Shown: positions 11,870 to 22,844 of the stretch, one piece after another
Numbering within the stretch: the first letter of the stretch is position 1
Layout: the number at the start of each line of letters is the position of its first letter
Source of the DNA: Laguncularia racemosa
Lineage: Eukaryota; Streptophyta; Magnoliopsida; Myrtales; Combretaceae
Reading direction: 5' to 3'
Assembly: GCA_037954665.1 (NCBI GenBank)
Contig: JBBMOL010000012.1
Location: 6,634,001-6,698,000, forward strand
Length of the DNA: 64,000 bases
Notes under the pieces: model-generated
The model's input: the letters and a program-made list of their open reading frames with translations, nothing else
Databases searched by the model: none
Told to the model about the DNA's origin: nothing
Translations under genes and position numbers: made by a program

Positions 11870-12321
11870 TGTTACGTTTCTTTCAATAAGAATATGAAGT
11901 ATATATTGATCCTTTCTATATCTTTGATAACGAGCTCAATTCCTTACAAGTATCTAGGCTAAAGAAAAAAATCAACACTCTCCGGTAGCCGCACAGCTGG
12001 TTCCGCTGGCTTACCACTCTCTCTCTCCTCTAACTAACTTGATGATGTGTTTTCTACTCCCTTCCTTTTCTATAACCAACTATATATATGATTCTTTTAT
12101 TGGTCCCCCCCCCCCTATTTTCCTTCCACGTCAGCCATGATTCCCTATCCCCTATCCTTCACATGTCTCTTGCTCCAGCTCAGCTCTCCCTTTCCACCTC
12201 AACCCCTTTCCCACTAATTATTCCGGATTGGGTCCTGTCACCTTTTTCCTTTTCCCCTGTTATCCCTCCCTTTCCTTTCCTCTTTCTCCTTTGGTACATC
12301 TTAATTGGCTAGGCCATATCA
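11870..12321 (-). repeat. Gypsy-2 3' LTR
   Basis: 452 bp, TGTTAC...ATATCA on the plus strand, which is TGATAT...GTAACA in element orientation. Pair of 22394-22844. The inner edge on the element strand (GGGGAGGCAAT, from 12322 onward) is the polypurine tract. Confidence 0.92.
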
Positions 12322-12493
12322 ATTGCCTCCCCTGCTAAATTGTCCTTGTCCTCAAGGACGAAATCAGGAAAGAGGGATGTGAATTCTGAACTATCCATCC
12401 ACGAAGTATGCTCGGGCTCTTGATCCTGCCATTGTACCAGAACTTAAGGAATGGCCACCAATCCTTCGTACCTAAAACGCCTTCCCAGGATGG

Positions 12494-13590
12494 CTACGGG
12501 CAGATGTGCTCCACAATTCTGAATGGGCCATAGAACCTCGAAGTCAGTTTGGAAGTGGAGCTTTTGAGCTGGGGTCTAAAGGCTACACGGCGCTTCAAGA
12601 ATACCCATTCTCCCACTTGGAATTCCACCTGTCGCCTATGCTTATTGGCATTCTTGCAATAGATGGATTGTGCATGAACTAAATTGTCCCTTAGTTGTTG
12701 TAAAATGGTGTCTCGATCTCTCAATGCCTGCTGCAGCTACGGGTTTCTTATTTCCTTATCAACAAAGGACTGCAAACTCGGAGGATGTTTGCCATACACT
12801 ACTTCAAATGGTGACATTTTAGAAGAGGTATGGTAGGCTGTGCTATGGTGGAATTCCGCCCAAGGGAGCCATACTTTCCACTGTGTTGGTTGATGACTCA
12901 CGAAGCAGCGTAGGTATCCTTCTAAACAGCGATTCAATACCTCCGTTTCCGGATGGTATGCGGTGCTATATTGCAAGAGTGTCCCTTGTAACTTAAAGAG
13001 CTTAGTCCAAAAATGGCTCAAGAAAGTAGGATCTCGATCACTCACGATGATCTTCAGATAGCCATGTAGACGCACAACTTCTCTAACAAATACTTCAGCT
13101 ATTCCTTTGACTGTGTAGGGGTGCTTGACAGGAATGAAATGCCCGTATTTGGAAAGACGGTCAACCACCACCAAAATGATATTAAATCCTCTTGACTTTG
13201 GCAGCCCTCCCACGAAATCCATGGAAATATCTTCCCAAATGGCCGTGCGTATTAGAAGAGGGCATAACAAGCTTACTGGTGCCAATGCTTAATATTTTTT
13301 ACGTTGGCACACTGCATACGCTGCTACAATGTCCATTACATCCTTCTTAATTCCTATCCTAAACACACTTGCTGCTATCCTCCTATACGTTTTGAGGAAC
13401 CTTGCATGCCCCCCAATGGGAGAAGAATGGAACTCATGTAGAAACACCAGGGGCCACTTATATTTTGCTGGTACGACTAGTCTTCCATGATAGTATAGCA
13501 TGTTCTGCTCTAGATGGAATCCCCTACCTACCGACTCCCCTTTCTGTAGCAATTGAATCTTCTCCGCGAGGATTAAATCAGCCTCAACGT
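12494..13590 (-). pseudogene. Gypsy-2 integrase remnant
   Basis: Minus-strand reading gives the HHCC zinc finger (FLHEFHSSPIGGHARFLKTY, then AYAVCQRKKY), reached at the end of the 13289-14158 frame. The DDE core is at 12737-13285: MDFVGG with the first Asp, VSDRDPTFLSHFW with the second, and PETEVLNRC with the Glu. Gypsy-3 has PETDGQTEVLNRC, so four codons are lost just before the catalytic Glu. 12494-12724 is the C-terminal GPF/Y-like module (FYGPFRIVEHI). Stops and frameshifts separate the pieces, so it is inactive. Confidence 0.88.
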
Positions 13591-14741
13591 CCCTTCTAAT
13601 GCTAGTCAAGTCCGTCCATACTGGACCAGATATTTGCAACAAATGAGTCTCATCAAATTTCCACGAGAGGGCATCAGCCACCTTATTTTCCTCTCCCTTG
13701 CAATATTGCACCTCAAAATCATACCCCAATAGCTTAGGAAGCCAATTCTGTTGATCAGGGGTCATGATCCATTGCTGCAACAGATGTTTTAGACTCTTCT
13801 GATCGGTGTAGACTACAAACTTTTTGCCCAACAAATAAGGCTGCCAGTGCTGGATTGCAAGCACCAAAGCCATCAGCTCCTTTTCATAGGTGGATTTGGC
13901 TAAGGTCCTGTCTGCCAATGCCTTGCTAAAGTAAGCAATTTGCCCGTTGTTATGTTGTAGCACCGCGCCCAGCCCCCTCCTTGATGCATCACATTCCACA
14001 ATGAATGTGTTGGAGAAGTCCCTTCTAATGCTAGTCAAGTCCGTCCATACTGGACCAGATATTTGCAACAAATGAGCCTCATCAAATTTCCATGAGAGGG
14101 CATCAGCCACCTTATTTTCCTCTCGCTTGCGATATTGCACCTCAAAATCATACCCCAATAGCTTAGGAAGCCAATTCTATTTATCAGGGGTCATGATCCA
14201 TTGCTACAACAGATGTTTTAGACTCTTCTGATCGGTGCAGACTACAAACTTTTTGCCCAACAAATAACGCTGCCAGTGCTGGATTGCAAGCACCAAAGCC
14301 ATCAGCTCCTTTTCATAGGTGGATTTGGCTAAGGTCTGCCAGTGCCTTGCTAAAGTAAGCAATTTGCCTGTTGTTCTGTTGTAGCACCGCGCCCAGCCCC
14401 CTCCCTGATGCATCACATTCCACAATGAATGTGTTGGAGAAGTTCGGCATTGCTAGCACTGGGGCTGTTACTAAAGCTCCTTTTAATTCCTTGAATGCAG
14501 TGGTGGCCTGCTCAGACCAACTGAATCCGTCCTTTTTGAGCAAATCCGTAAGTGGCCTAGCTATTTTGCCATAATCCTTGATGAACTTGCGATAGTACCC
14601 CGATAGTCTAAGAAACCCGTGAAGTCCTCTAAAGGAGGATGGTTGGGGCCATTCTTGTATGGATCGTATCTTGGCGGGATCCATCGCTACTCCTTCCTTG
14701 GATATGATGTCCCAAGTACTCCACTTTGGCCTGCCTAAATA
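13591..14741 (-). pseudogene. Gypsy-2 RNase H and RT C-terminus, with an internal tandem duplication
   Basis: 14313-14684 (minus) is the RT thumb/connection (GFLRLSGYYRKFIKDYGKIA) and RNase H start (FIVECDASGRGLGAVLQ). The RNase H segment is present twice: 14020-14443 and 13591-14019, period 429 bp, exactly 143 codons. The frame at 13289-14158 therefore reads KFDEAHLLQISG, then FIVECDASRRGLGAVLQ again. Motifs in each copy are ECDAS, YEKELMALVLAIQHW, YTDQKSLKHLL (CTDQ in one copy) and NKVADALS. The copy nearer 14.3 kb carries a small deletion that breaks its frame. The RT frame is cut at 14741 by Copia-1. Confidence 0.9.
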
Positions 14742-14746
14742 TGCAC

Positions 14747-14975
14747 TATTGAGATACAGATTTGTTTATATTTAGAAAATATATTTTCTAGAAATATCAT
14801 GTATTATAGCCTTTCTATGTATAGAGATATCATGTAATATAGTCTTTCTATGTATTATAGTTGTTTCCTTTTTTGTTCCTTGTAATCCTCTATATTAGAC
14901 CAGATGTTGTAAGGAGAATAATAAGAAAGAAAAAAGGAGATTTCTTCTTCACCCTCATCACGTATTTTTCTGACA
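14747..14975 (+). repeat. Copia-1 5' LTR
   Basis: 229 bp, starting TATTGAGATACAG and ending TTTCTGACA. The usual terminal TG is TA in both LTRs, so the change predates this insertion. Pair of 19597-19825. Confidence 0.95.
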
Positions 14976-14987
14976 TGGTATCAGAGC
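14976..14987 (+). promoter_or_regulatory. Copia-1 primer binding site (tRNA-iMet)
   Basis: TGGTATCAGAGC directly follows the 5' LTR. It matches the 3' end of plant initiator Met-tRNA, the usual copia primer. Confidence 0.95.
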
Positions 14988-15263
14988 CTAGGGTTTAGGA
15001 ATTCTGGAATTTTTTTTTCCTTCTCTTCGGCCTCCATTGCCGGGTTTTTTTTTTACAGATTGGCCTTCATTGCCAACAATCAACTTATTCCTTTGTCTCA
15101 ATCCTCGTCTGGTTCCAGTAATTGCAACATACCTCGCCTTTTTTTTAACATAACCAGCAATTGCGTTAGAAGACCAACATAGGTTGACCTAAACCTGCTG
15201 GGCTGCGTCTTCCCTGGTTCTTTGTGTTCTGACACTAATTGCTGAACATCTTCCTCGATCAAC

Positions 15264-16307
15264 ATGTCTGAAATTGTCAACAGCCCCAAACTATTCGAAG
15301 ACTCCAATAATGTCCAGAAAATTGGAGAATTGCAAAATATCCGAACCTCCTATAGATTCAATGGGAAGAATTATCTAAAATGGTCTCAATTTGCCCGAAC
15401 TTACCTCAAAGGAAAAGGAAGACTCAATCATCTTCTTGGGATCGAACCAACAAAGAACGATCCTGCATTTACTGCATGGGATGAAGAGGATTCAATGATA
15501 ATGTCGTGGCTATGGGATTCAATGGATCCTACAATAAGTGACACTTGCATGTTCTTTAACACAGCAAAGGAAATATGGGACTTCTTACGTCATACGTACT
15601 CAAAAGCCCATGATGCTGCACAAATGTATGAGATCAAAGTCAAAACTGGAGCCACTAAGCAAGGGGACAAATCAATCACAGAATATGCAAACATATTGCA
15701 AAATCTGTGGCAAGAACTTGATCATTATCGAGTTTTTGAAATGAAACACCCTGAAGATGTAGTTATTTTGAAAAACTTCATTGAAAAAGATCGGGTTTAT
15801 GATTTCTTGGCTGGGTTGAATCTGGAATTTGATCAGGTTCAAATCTAAATCCTTGGGAAAGAGGAAACTCCCTCCCTAGAGGAGACCATATCACTGATAC
15901 GGGCGGAAGAAAGTCGATGTGCTGTTATGCTAGAAACCCGAACAGCAAGTGAGTCAGCCCTGATCGCAAGGATGGAACCTTGAGACACAAGGAAAAATAA
16001 CATGTCAAAATACCAGAATAGGGAAAATCAGATGAAGGAAAGCAAAGACAACCTTTGGTGCACTTATTGTAAGAAACCAAGGCACACAAAAGAGAAATGC
16101 TGGAAACTGAATGGTAAACCACCGAGCCAAGAGTGGGGAACCCGTAGGGGGCAACAACGATCTCATGCACACATGACAGAACAGTCAAAACCAGAGGAAA
16201 GCCCAGCAAAGGAGGGGTTCAATAGTGAAGAGATTGAGAAACTAAGAAACTTACTGGGATCCTTGGAAAAAAACCTCTGGAACGTGTTCTCTAGCTCTCT
16301 CAGGTAA
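15264..16307 (+). pseudogene. Copia-1 gag with two in-frame stops
   Basis: The start ATG at 15264 opens MSEIVNSPKLFEDSNNVQK. The copia gag core follows (YRFNGKNYLKWSQFARTYL), then KEIWDFLRHTYSKAHDAAQ and TEYANILQNLWQELDHY. In-frame stops occur at 15846-15848 (TAA) and 15981-15983 (TGA). The same frame then continues through a CCHC zinc knuckle (CTYCKKPRHTKEKC) to 16307. So gag is one frame with two nonsense codons, not scrambled. The coiled gag shell and RNA-binding knuckle are recognisable, but the protein cannot be made full length without readthrough. Confidence 0.9.
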
Positions 16308-16338
16308 ACCTTTATCTCCTCTTTGTATGAATGCCTCG

Positions 16339-17600
16339 GATAACTTACATACTAATGCATGGATAATAGACTCTGGAGCCACGGACCATATGACTAACAT
16401 GTCACAACTCTTCCATACATACACCCCATGCCCTAGTAATAGGAAAATTGCAGTAGCCAATGGCATGTTAGCTACTATTGCAGGAAAATTGCAGTAGCCA
16501 ATGTAACACCTACTATTACATTAAAAAATGTCCTTCATGTACCAAAACTATCAGCCAGTCTTGTCTCCATTCAAAAACTCACCAATAACCTGAAATGTTC
16601 TGCTGTTTTTTACCCTTCTTTCTGTGTCTTTCAGGATCAGGAAACAAGGAGGAGGATTGGACTTGCCAAGGAAAGTAGTGGCCTTTATTACCTTGAATAT
16701 TTGAAGAAACCTAGGAGTAATTTATCTTTTCTCAGTTCATCAAATAAACATGCTATTTGGTTGTATCACCTACGTCTTGGACATCCATCTTTTAGAGTTC
16801 TCAAAGTCATGTTTCCTCATCTGTTTCAAGGAATAGATATTACAGAGTTTCATTGTGATGTGTGTGAATTTGCAAAACATACTCGTGTATCTTTTCCCAT
16901 CAGTAATAAAAGAAGCTTACATCCTTTCCATTTGATTCATAGTGACGTATGGGGGCCTTCCATAGTCCCTAATATTTCTAGAGCTCGTTGGTTTTTATCC
17001 CTAATTGATGATTGTACTCGGGTTACATGGTTGTACCTTCTAAAACAAAAGTCTGATGTCAGCACTATCATACCTACTTTTGTCTCTATGATTCAAAATC
17101 AATTTGGGGTGAAAATAAAAATGTTTCGGACAGATAATACTAGAGATTATTTCAACCAAACATTGTCACCCTAAGGGTATTCTCTACGACTCTTCATGTG
17201 TTAACACACCTCAACAGAATGGGGTAGCTGAAAGGAAAAATAGGCATTTACTTAACACCACACGAGCTTTGCTCTTTCAAGGAAATGTTCCTAAGTCCTT
17301 TTGGGGGGAAGCCATTCTAACTGCTACATATATGATAAAGACTTTCCTCACCTATCCTAGACAATAAGAGTCCCATGGATCTCCTTCACAGTTTCTTCCC
17401 ACATTTCCGAACCTCAAATGGGCTTACACCTAGAGTGTTTGGGTGCATAGCCTTTGTCCATGTCCATAATCATCACAGAAGTAAACTTGACCCCCGAGCC
17501 ATCAAGTGTATTTTCTTAGGTTACTCATCTACTCAAAAGGGATACAAATGTTATCACCCTTAATCTAGAAAATGGTTTATCTCTGCTGATGTTACATTTG
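16339..17600 (+). pseudogene. Copia-1 protease and integrase
   Basis: The protease box WIIDSGATDHM is at about 16363, one frame away from gag. After it comes the GAG-pre-integrase motif (LRLGHPSF, FHCDVCEFAKHTR) at 16740-16900, then integrase (HSDVWGPS, FLSLIDDCTRVTWLYLL, FRTDNTRDYF, TPQQNGVAERKNRHL). The central motif usually ending NAKEF or NGREY is NTRDYF. The frame is broken after 17174 and again near 17365. A 41-bp duplication lies at 16441-16502, within the protease. Confidence 0.88.
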
Positions 17601-17758
17601 CAGAAACAACTCCTTTCTTCTCCAAGTCCTTTCTTCAAGGGGAGATTTCGAGTGTAGAAGAGAATACTAATGAGTACTTTGAACCACTTTGATCTCTTGA
17701 TCTTCAATCTCGTGATCTTCCTCTCGTACCAAACACGGTCAACCTAGGGTTAAATTCT

Positions 17759-19589
17759 GTGGAACCAAATGATGACCATCCCAAGATTTCTCGAGTATAT
17801 TCAAGAAGAAAGGCTACTACTGAACCAGCACAAGTCCAAGAATCCAACTCAAATAATGATAATGAAGTCATGGAAAAATCTGATGTGCCTCTAGATGCAC
17901 AACCTGTTGAACTATCTATCAATCCAACAGATGACCTTGATCTTCCCATTGCTGTGAGAAAAGGAACCAGAGAATGCACTAAGCAACCTCTTTATCCATT
18001 ATCCCACTATGTCTCACTTAAACATCTATCACCAACACACAAAAGGTTCATTGTGAGTCTAAACACCATTACTATTCCTAACACAGTTTCTAAGGCATTG
18101 TCAAAAAGGGAATGGAGGAATGCTATGAGAGAAGAGATGAGTGCCTTGGAAAAGAATAAAACATGGGAGATTGTTGACAAACCAAAAGGAAAGAATATTG
18201 TTGATTGTAAGTGGATTTTTACGATGAAATACAAAGCAGATGAATCCCTTGAAAGATATAAAGCCAGATTAATAGCCAAGGGTTACACTTAGAAGTATGG
18301 AGTTGATTATCATGAGATTTTTTCTCCAGTTGCAAAAATGAATACCGTGAGAATTTTATTGTCATTAGCCGCTCACTTCAATTGGCAACTCCTTCAAAAT
18401 GATGTCAAAAATGCATTTCTTCATGGTGACTTGGATGAAGAAATCTACATGAATATTCCACCAGGATTTCAAGGAGACACGGAAAATAAGGTATGTAAAC
18501 TGATGAAGGCTCTTTATGGGTTAAAACAATCCCCTAGAGCTTGGTTTGGAAGATTTTCAACGGTAATGAAGAAATCTGGTTACATACAAAGTCAAGGAGA
18601 TCACACTCTGTTTATTAAGCACTCAACTGCAGGGGGAGTAACTGTGCTTATTGTCTATGTGGACGACATTATAATAACTGGAAATGATGAGAGAGAGAAA
18701 TATAAATTGAAGGAACAACTAACCAGAGAATTTGAGATAAAGGAATTGGGAAAACTGAAGTACTTCCTTGGTATTGAAGTGGCTTATTCTACACAAGGAA
18801 TTTTCATTTCATAGCAGAAATATGTGACCGACTTATTGCCAGAAACCGAGAAGATTGGAAGTAAACCAATCTCTACTTCGATAGATCTAAACCACAGGTT
18901 AGGAGAAGCTAAGGAAGAGCCAGTGGTTGACAAGAGAATGTACCAAAGATTGGTTGGAAAACTTATATACCTAGCTCACACTCGACCAGACATTACATAC
19001 TTAGTAAATGTAATTAGCCAGTTCATGCATGATCCGAGAGAATCTCATCTTCAAGCTACGTATAGGGTACTACATTACTTGAAAGGCTATCTAGGAAAGG
19101 GAATTCTGTTCAAAAAGAACTCCAAACTTACTCTGGAAGCCAACACAAATGCTGACAATGCTGGTTCTCCAGTGGATAGAAGATCAACTACCGGGTATTG
19201 TACCTTTGTTGGAGGTAACCTGGTAACATGGAGGAGCAAAAAACAGAATGTGGTAGCACGATCTTCAACCGAATCAGAGTTTAGGGCAATTTCTCAAGGA
19301 CTTTGTGAATTGCTTTGGTTGAAAATCATCCTAGATGATTTGAAAATTAAATGGGATGGTCCTATGAAGCTATATTGTGATAACAAGTCAGCCATCAATA
19401 TTGCTCATAATCCGGTACAACATGATAGGACATTTTATCAAGGAAAAATTGGAGGAAGGGCTGGTGTGTATGTCCTATGTTCCAACAGGACATCAATTAG
19501 CAGATGTTCTAACAAAAGGGCTGAACCACACAAGTTATCATAATCTTGTGACCAAGCTGGGAATGGAAAACATCTATTCCTCAGCTTGA
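17759..19589 (+). pseudogene. Copia-1 reverse transcriptase and RNase H
   Basis: 17759-18292 holds the pre-RT linker and the RT start (WRNAMREEMSALEKNKTWEI, CKWIFTMKYKADESLERYKA), with a stop at 18292. 18338-18814 is the RT palm (NDVKNAFLHGDLDEEIYM, LYGLKQSPRAWFGRF, IVYVDDIIITGND), with the catalytic YVDD intact. RNase H follows at 18824-19543 (GKLIYLAHTRPDITYLVN, WRSKKQNVVARSSTESEF, YCDNKSAINIAHNPVQHDRT). A frameshift near 19430 moves to the frame ending HQLADVLTKGLN and stopping at 19589, against the polypurine tract. Confidence 0.92.
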
Positions 19590-19825
19590 GGGGGAGTATT
19601 GAGATACAGATTTGTTTATATTTAGAAAAGATATTTTCTAGAAATATCATGTATTATAGCCTTTCTATGTATAGAGATATCATGTAATATAGTCTTTCTA
19701 TGTATTATAGTTATTTCCTTTTTTGTTCCTTGTAATCCTCTATATTAGACCAGATGTTGTAAGGAGAATAATAAGAAAGAAAAAAGGAGATTTCTTCTTC
19801 ACCCTCATCACGTATTTTTCTGACA
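19588..19825 (+). repeat. Copia-1 polypurine tract and 3' LTR
   Basis: GAGGGGGAG (19588-19596) abuts the LTR 19597-19825. The LTR contains TTGTAATCCTCTATATTAG (a possible TATA and transcript-start region) and ends TTTCTGACA, next to the target duplication TGCAC. Confidence 0.93.
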
Positions 19826-19830
19826 TGCAC

Positions 19831-20420
19831 TTCTTCCGATTAGCAAAAAATTGCTGCTGCCTTAGGACACAAAAAACTTGCTCCAAGTGCTACACATGTG
19901 AGTCCCAGCTCCCACTATATACCAAAATGTCGTCAAAGAATACCAAGACAAATTGCCTTAAGTAAGGTTGAAAAATTTCGTTCATCATAGCTTGGAAGGT
20001 GGCCAGGGCGTTGGTCAAACTGAAGGGCATGACTAAGAACTCGTAGTGACCTTGATGGGTGCGGAAGGCCGTTTTGTGAATGTCTTCCTCAGCCATGCGT
20101 ATTTGGTGATACCTAGATCGAAGATCAATCCGGGAGAATACACTTGCCCCATACAGTTCGTCCAACAACTCATCAATCACGGGTATAGGATACTTATCAG
20201 CCACCGTCACCTCATTGAGGTCCCTATAGTCTACACAAAATCTCCATGATCCATCCTTCTTTACTAAGATCACTGGGCTAGAAAACGAGCTAGTGCTTGG
20301 ACGGATAATTTCTACCTCTAGCATATCTCGCACCAACTTTTCTATCTCATTCTTATAAATGCGTACTTATAAGGTCTTACAGATATGGGTCCCCTTCCTT
20401 CTATCAGTGGGATGTGATGA
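19831..20420 (-). pseudogene. Gypsy-2 reverse transcriptase, N-terminal half
   Basis: 19890-20336 (minus) reads the RT fingers and palm: VRDMLEVEIIRPSTSSFSSP, DGSWRFCVDYRDLNEV, SRIDLRSRYHQI, HYEFLVMPF, ATFQAMMNEIF and VFFDDILVYS. Usual SGYHQ is SRYHQ here. It continues across Copia-1 into 14741. This stretch covers the part that Gypsy-3 has lost. Confidence 0.92.
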
Positions 20421-20519
20421 TTAATGGAGCGTATGGGAGGTAAACCTTGTAGGAATTCAAATATGTCCCTGTATTTTGACAACCACCCCTCTACACGTCT
20501 CCGGAATGTTTTTCTCCTC

Positions 20520-21188
20520 TCATGGTGACGTTGCCATCACCCACAGTACTTTACATACATCCATATCCCCTAGCTTCTGTAATGACTTGTAGGAGATGGG
20601 GAAACGGCACAGTGTAGGGTCTCCACATAGCAAGTACTCCTCCATGCCTTGAGTAACCTTGATCATCATTTTGGCCCAATTCACCTTCACTTCACCTAAG
20701 GTTTTCAACCAAGCTATCCCAAGAATCAGATCTATCCTCTTCAATTCCATCACAAAACAATCCACACTCGTGCAGTATTGCCCCACTTGAAGCTATAAGT
20801 TGGAACAGAACCCATGGGACTCCACTGATCTCCCATCTCCTAGTGTCACCTTGAAGGGACGATCATCAGATAGTAGCAATCCTTGTCGTAGGGTCCATTC
20901 CATGGATACAAAATTGTGGCTAGCACCACTGTCTACCAGGATTACAATAGGAGACGAATCCAACTTACCTTGCATTTTCATTATATAAGGTTCGTTAAAA
21001 CCTTGCATTGCTAACAGTGACAATGATAAGGATGTTTGAACATCGGTAGGCTCCCCCTTTTCCCATGCCTCATCTCCAGGACTCTCTTCTTCCAATACCA
21101 ATAGCTGGAATGTTTTATTGGGACATCGATGTCCAGGGTTGAAAGGTTTATCACACTTGAAACACAACCCTTTCACCTTCTTGTCCAA
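20520..21188 (-). pseudogene. Gypsy-2 zinc knuckle and aspartic protease
   Basis: 20793-21188 (minus) begins with the knuckle (GLCFKCDKPFNPGHRCPNK) and continues to the protease active site ILVDSGASHNFVS. 20520-20786 carries on in another frame with LILGIAWLKTLGEVKVNWAK, the protease flap region, and the linker to RT (LLCGDPTLCRFPISYKSLQK). The catalytic DSGA is intact, but a frameshift lies between the halves. Confidence 0.9.
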
Positions 21189-21473
21189 GAATTCAGCATG
21201 GGATAATTGACGTTGGCTAGGAAGTCTTATGATTCCGTCCTTAACTCCTCCCTATCCTGCGCTCGAGGCTACCCCACCTCCCATGGAATTGTCGTTCCTA
21301 CTCGAAAGAATAGTTCCTTCTCTAGAAGTCATACGAGTCTCCTCATTCACAATCCCCTTGGTACCTCGTGGTGCTACTAGAGAAGAAATGATTCCTGAAC
21401 TGCTACTGTTCCCTTGATGGAGATATTGAACCCGTGGTGCTGATGGTCGAAGGTCAGTCCGACCTCCATTTCC

Positions 21474-22307
21474 CTATTCTAGAGTCAGGAACATGCCGTA
21501 GTCGAATTCATGTTCAATCTTAACTACTAAATCCATGGCACGTTCCAAAGTTACGGGGGCAAAGGTATCCACCCGAGTTTGTATTGGGTCTCGCAATCTT
21601 CCCAAAAAATACCCCAATAGTTGCATTTCTAGCATTGTTGGCGCATGGGATATGAGGGACTCAAAATCCTCAATATATTGTTGAACAGTGCCTCCTTGTC
21701 TTAATTGGGACAAACTCTTGAAAAGGTTTGATGCCAGCCAGCCCCCATACCGTTTCATGATCTCCTCCTTCAGGCGTGACCAGGTCAGATCAACCTCCCT
21801 TCATTGCAACATCCGGAACCAATGGTTGCATCGTCCCCTCATGCACATGGCAGCTAACACTACCTTCCTATCCTCCCTCGTTTGCTGTGCGGAGAAGTAC
21901 TACTCAGCCATCAGGATCCAATTGGAAGGATCGTCCCCATCGAACACTAGAAGTATGAGGCGTGAGGCATTGGTGCGAAATTCCTTGTCCACCTCCATTC
22001 TTAACTCACTTCCAATGGGTATCCCTGAGTTGGTGTCTGTGGGGTGTGGATCCACCACTTGTTTGCCCCGGTCCTTGGTCATGGTCGAGCTACTTCCCGA
22101 TTGGCCACCTGTCTCCTTCTGGAGCCATAAGTCTTCCATTAGCTTCTGGATGCGATCCATCTTGCTATGTATGGTGGTAAGTTCTTCCCCCAGGTGCTTC
22201 TGTTCTTCTTCGATTGCTCCCAACTACTGCTACAAGTTCGTGACCTCTAGGTGTATCCCTTCAACGTTCCTTTCCAGCAGTTCCACTCGATTATCCATTC
22301 GTGTCAT
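21474..22307 (-). pseudogene. Gypsy-2 gag
   Basis: The start ATG (complement of 22305-22307) opens MTRMDNRVELLERNVEG, as in Gypsy-3, then meets stops near 22230. 21900-22223 gives the N-terminal domain (MDRIQKLMEDLWLQKETGG, PSNWILMAE). 21474-21758 gives the gag core (KRYGGWLASNLFKSLSQLRQ, QYIEDFESLISHAP, MQLLGYFLGRLRDPIQTRV). Frameshifts separate them. Confidence 0.9.
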
Positions 22308-22371
22308 ACCTCAACGGAGAATGTCGTGACCAGCGCACTATGTTCCAACGCTCCGGTGGTGTGTTTCGAAT

Positions 22372-22389
22372 TTCCCGGCAACGGAACCA
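22372..22389 (-). promoter_or_regulatory. Gypsy-2 primer binding site
   Basis: On the element strand TGGTTCCGTTGCCGGGAA lies 4 nt inside the 5' LTR. It begins TGG, as needed to pair with a tRNA CCA end, and is identical at the same place in Gypsy-3. The pairing tRNA would end TTCCCGGCAACGGAACCA, which fits plant tRNA-Glu from memory. That assignment is an inference. Confidence 0.8.
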
Positions 22390-22393
22390 AAGT

Positions 22394-22844
22394 TGTTACA
22401 TATCTTTCAATAAGAATATGAAGTATATATTGATCCTTTCGATATCTCTGATAACGAGCTCGATTCCTTACAAGTATCAAGGCTAAAGAAAAAAATCAAC
22501 ACTCTCCAATAGCCGCACAGTTGGTTCCGTCGGCCTACCACTCCCTCTCTCCTCTAACTAACTTGAATGATGTGTTTTCTGCTCCCTTCCTTTTCTATAA
22601 CCAACTATATATATGATTCTTTTATTGGTCCCCCCCCCTATTTTCCTTCCACATCAGCCACAATTCCCTATCCCCTATCCTTCACATGTCTCTTGCTCCA
22701 GCTCAGCTCTCCCTTTCCACCTCAACCCCTTTCCCACTAATTATTCCGGGTTGGGTCCTGTTACCTTTTTCCTTTTCCCCTGTTATCCCTCCCTTTCCTT
22801 TCCCCTTTCTCCTCTGGTACATCTTAATTGGCTGGGCCATATCA
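22394..22844 (-). repeat. Gypsy-2 5' LTR
   Basis: 451 bp, TGTTAC...ATATCA on the plus strand, pair of 11870-12321. On the element strand a TATA-like ATCATATATATAGTTGG occurs at the same position as in the Gypsy-3 LTR. The minus-strand frame at 22703-22912 reads a charged peptide (MYQRRKGKGKGGITGEKEKG) that matches the LTR-encoded tail of the Gypsy-3 polyprotein. Confidence 0.92.

Larger units (their letters stand above)
14747..19825 (+). mobile_element. Copia-1: full-length Ty1/copia element nested in Gypsy-2
   Basis: 5,079 bp with 229-bp LTRs (14747-14975 and 19597-19825) that differ at about two positions. A perfect target duplication TGCAC flanks it (14742-14746 and 19826-19830), and it carries an initiator-Met PBS and a polypurine tract. 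The order gag, zinc knuckle, protease, integrase, RT, RNase H identifies Ty1/copia. It lies within the RT of Gypsy-2 in the opposite orientation. Despite near-identical LTRs, the polyprotein has several stops and frameshifts. Confidence 0.96.
11870..22844 (-). mobile_element. Gypsy-2: full-length Ty3/gypsy (chromovirus-like) element, split by Copia-1
   Basis: Two LTRs (11870-12321 and 22394-22844) bound a minus-strand gag-protease-RT-RNase H-integrase order. Target duplications are ATGCT (11865-11869) and GTGCT (22845-22849), 4 of 5 matching. A PBS sits inside the right (5') LTR. The element inserted into an alpha block. Without the nested Copia-1 it would be about 5.9 kb. LTRs differ by roughly 5 percent by eye, so it is older than Gypsy-3, to which it is clearly related in LTR, PBS and protein. 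Coding regions carry many frameshifts. Confidence 0.92.

Noticed and set aside
21688..22329. 213-codon open frame on the plus strand
   Set aside because: It is the complement of the Gypsy-2 gag. The gag motifs are on the minus strand, and the plus-strand peptide is rich in S, R and P with no domain.
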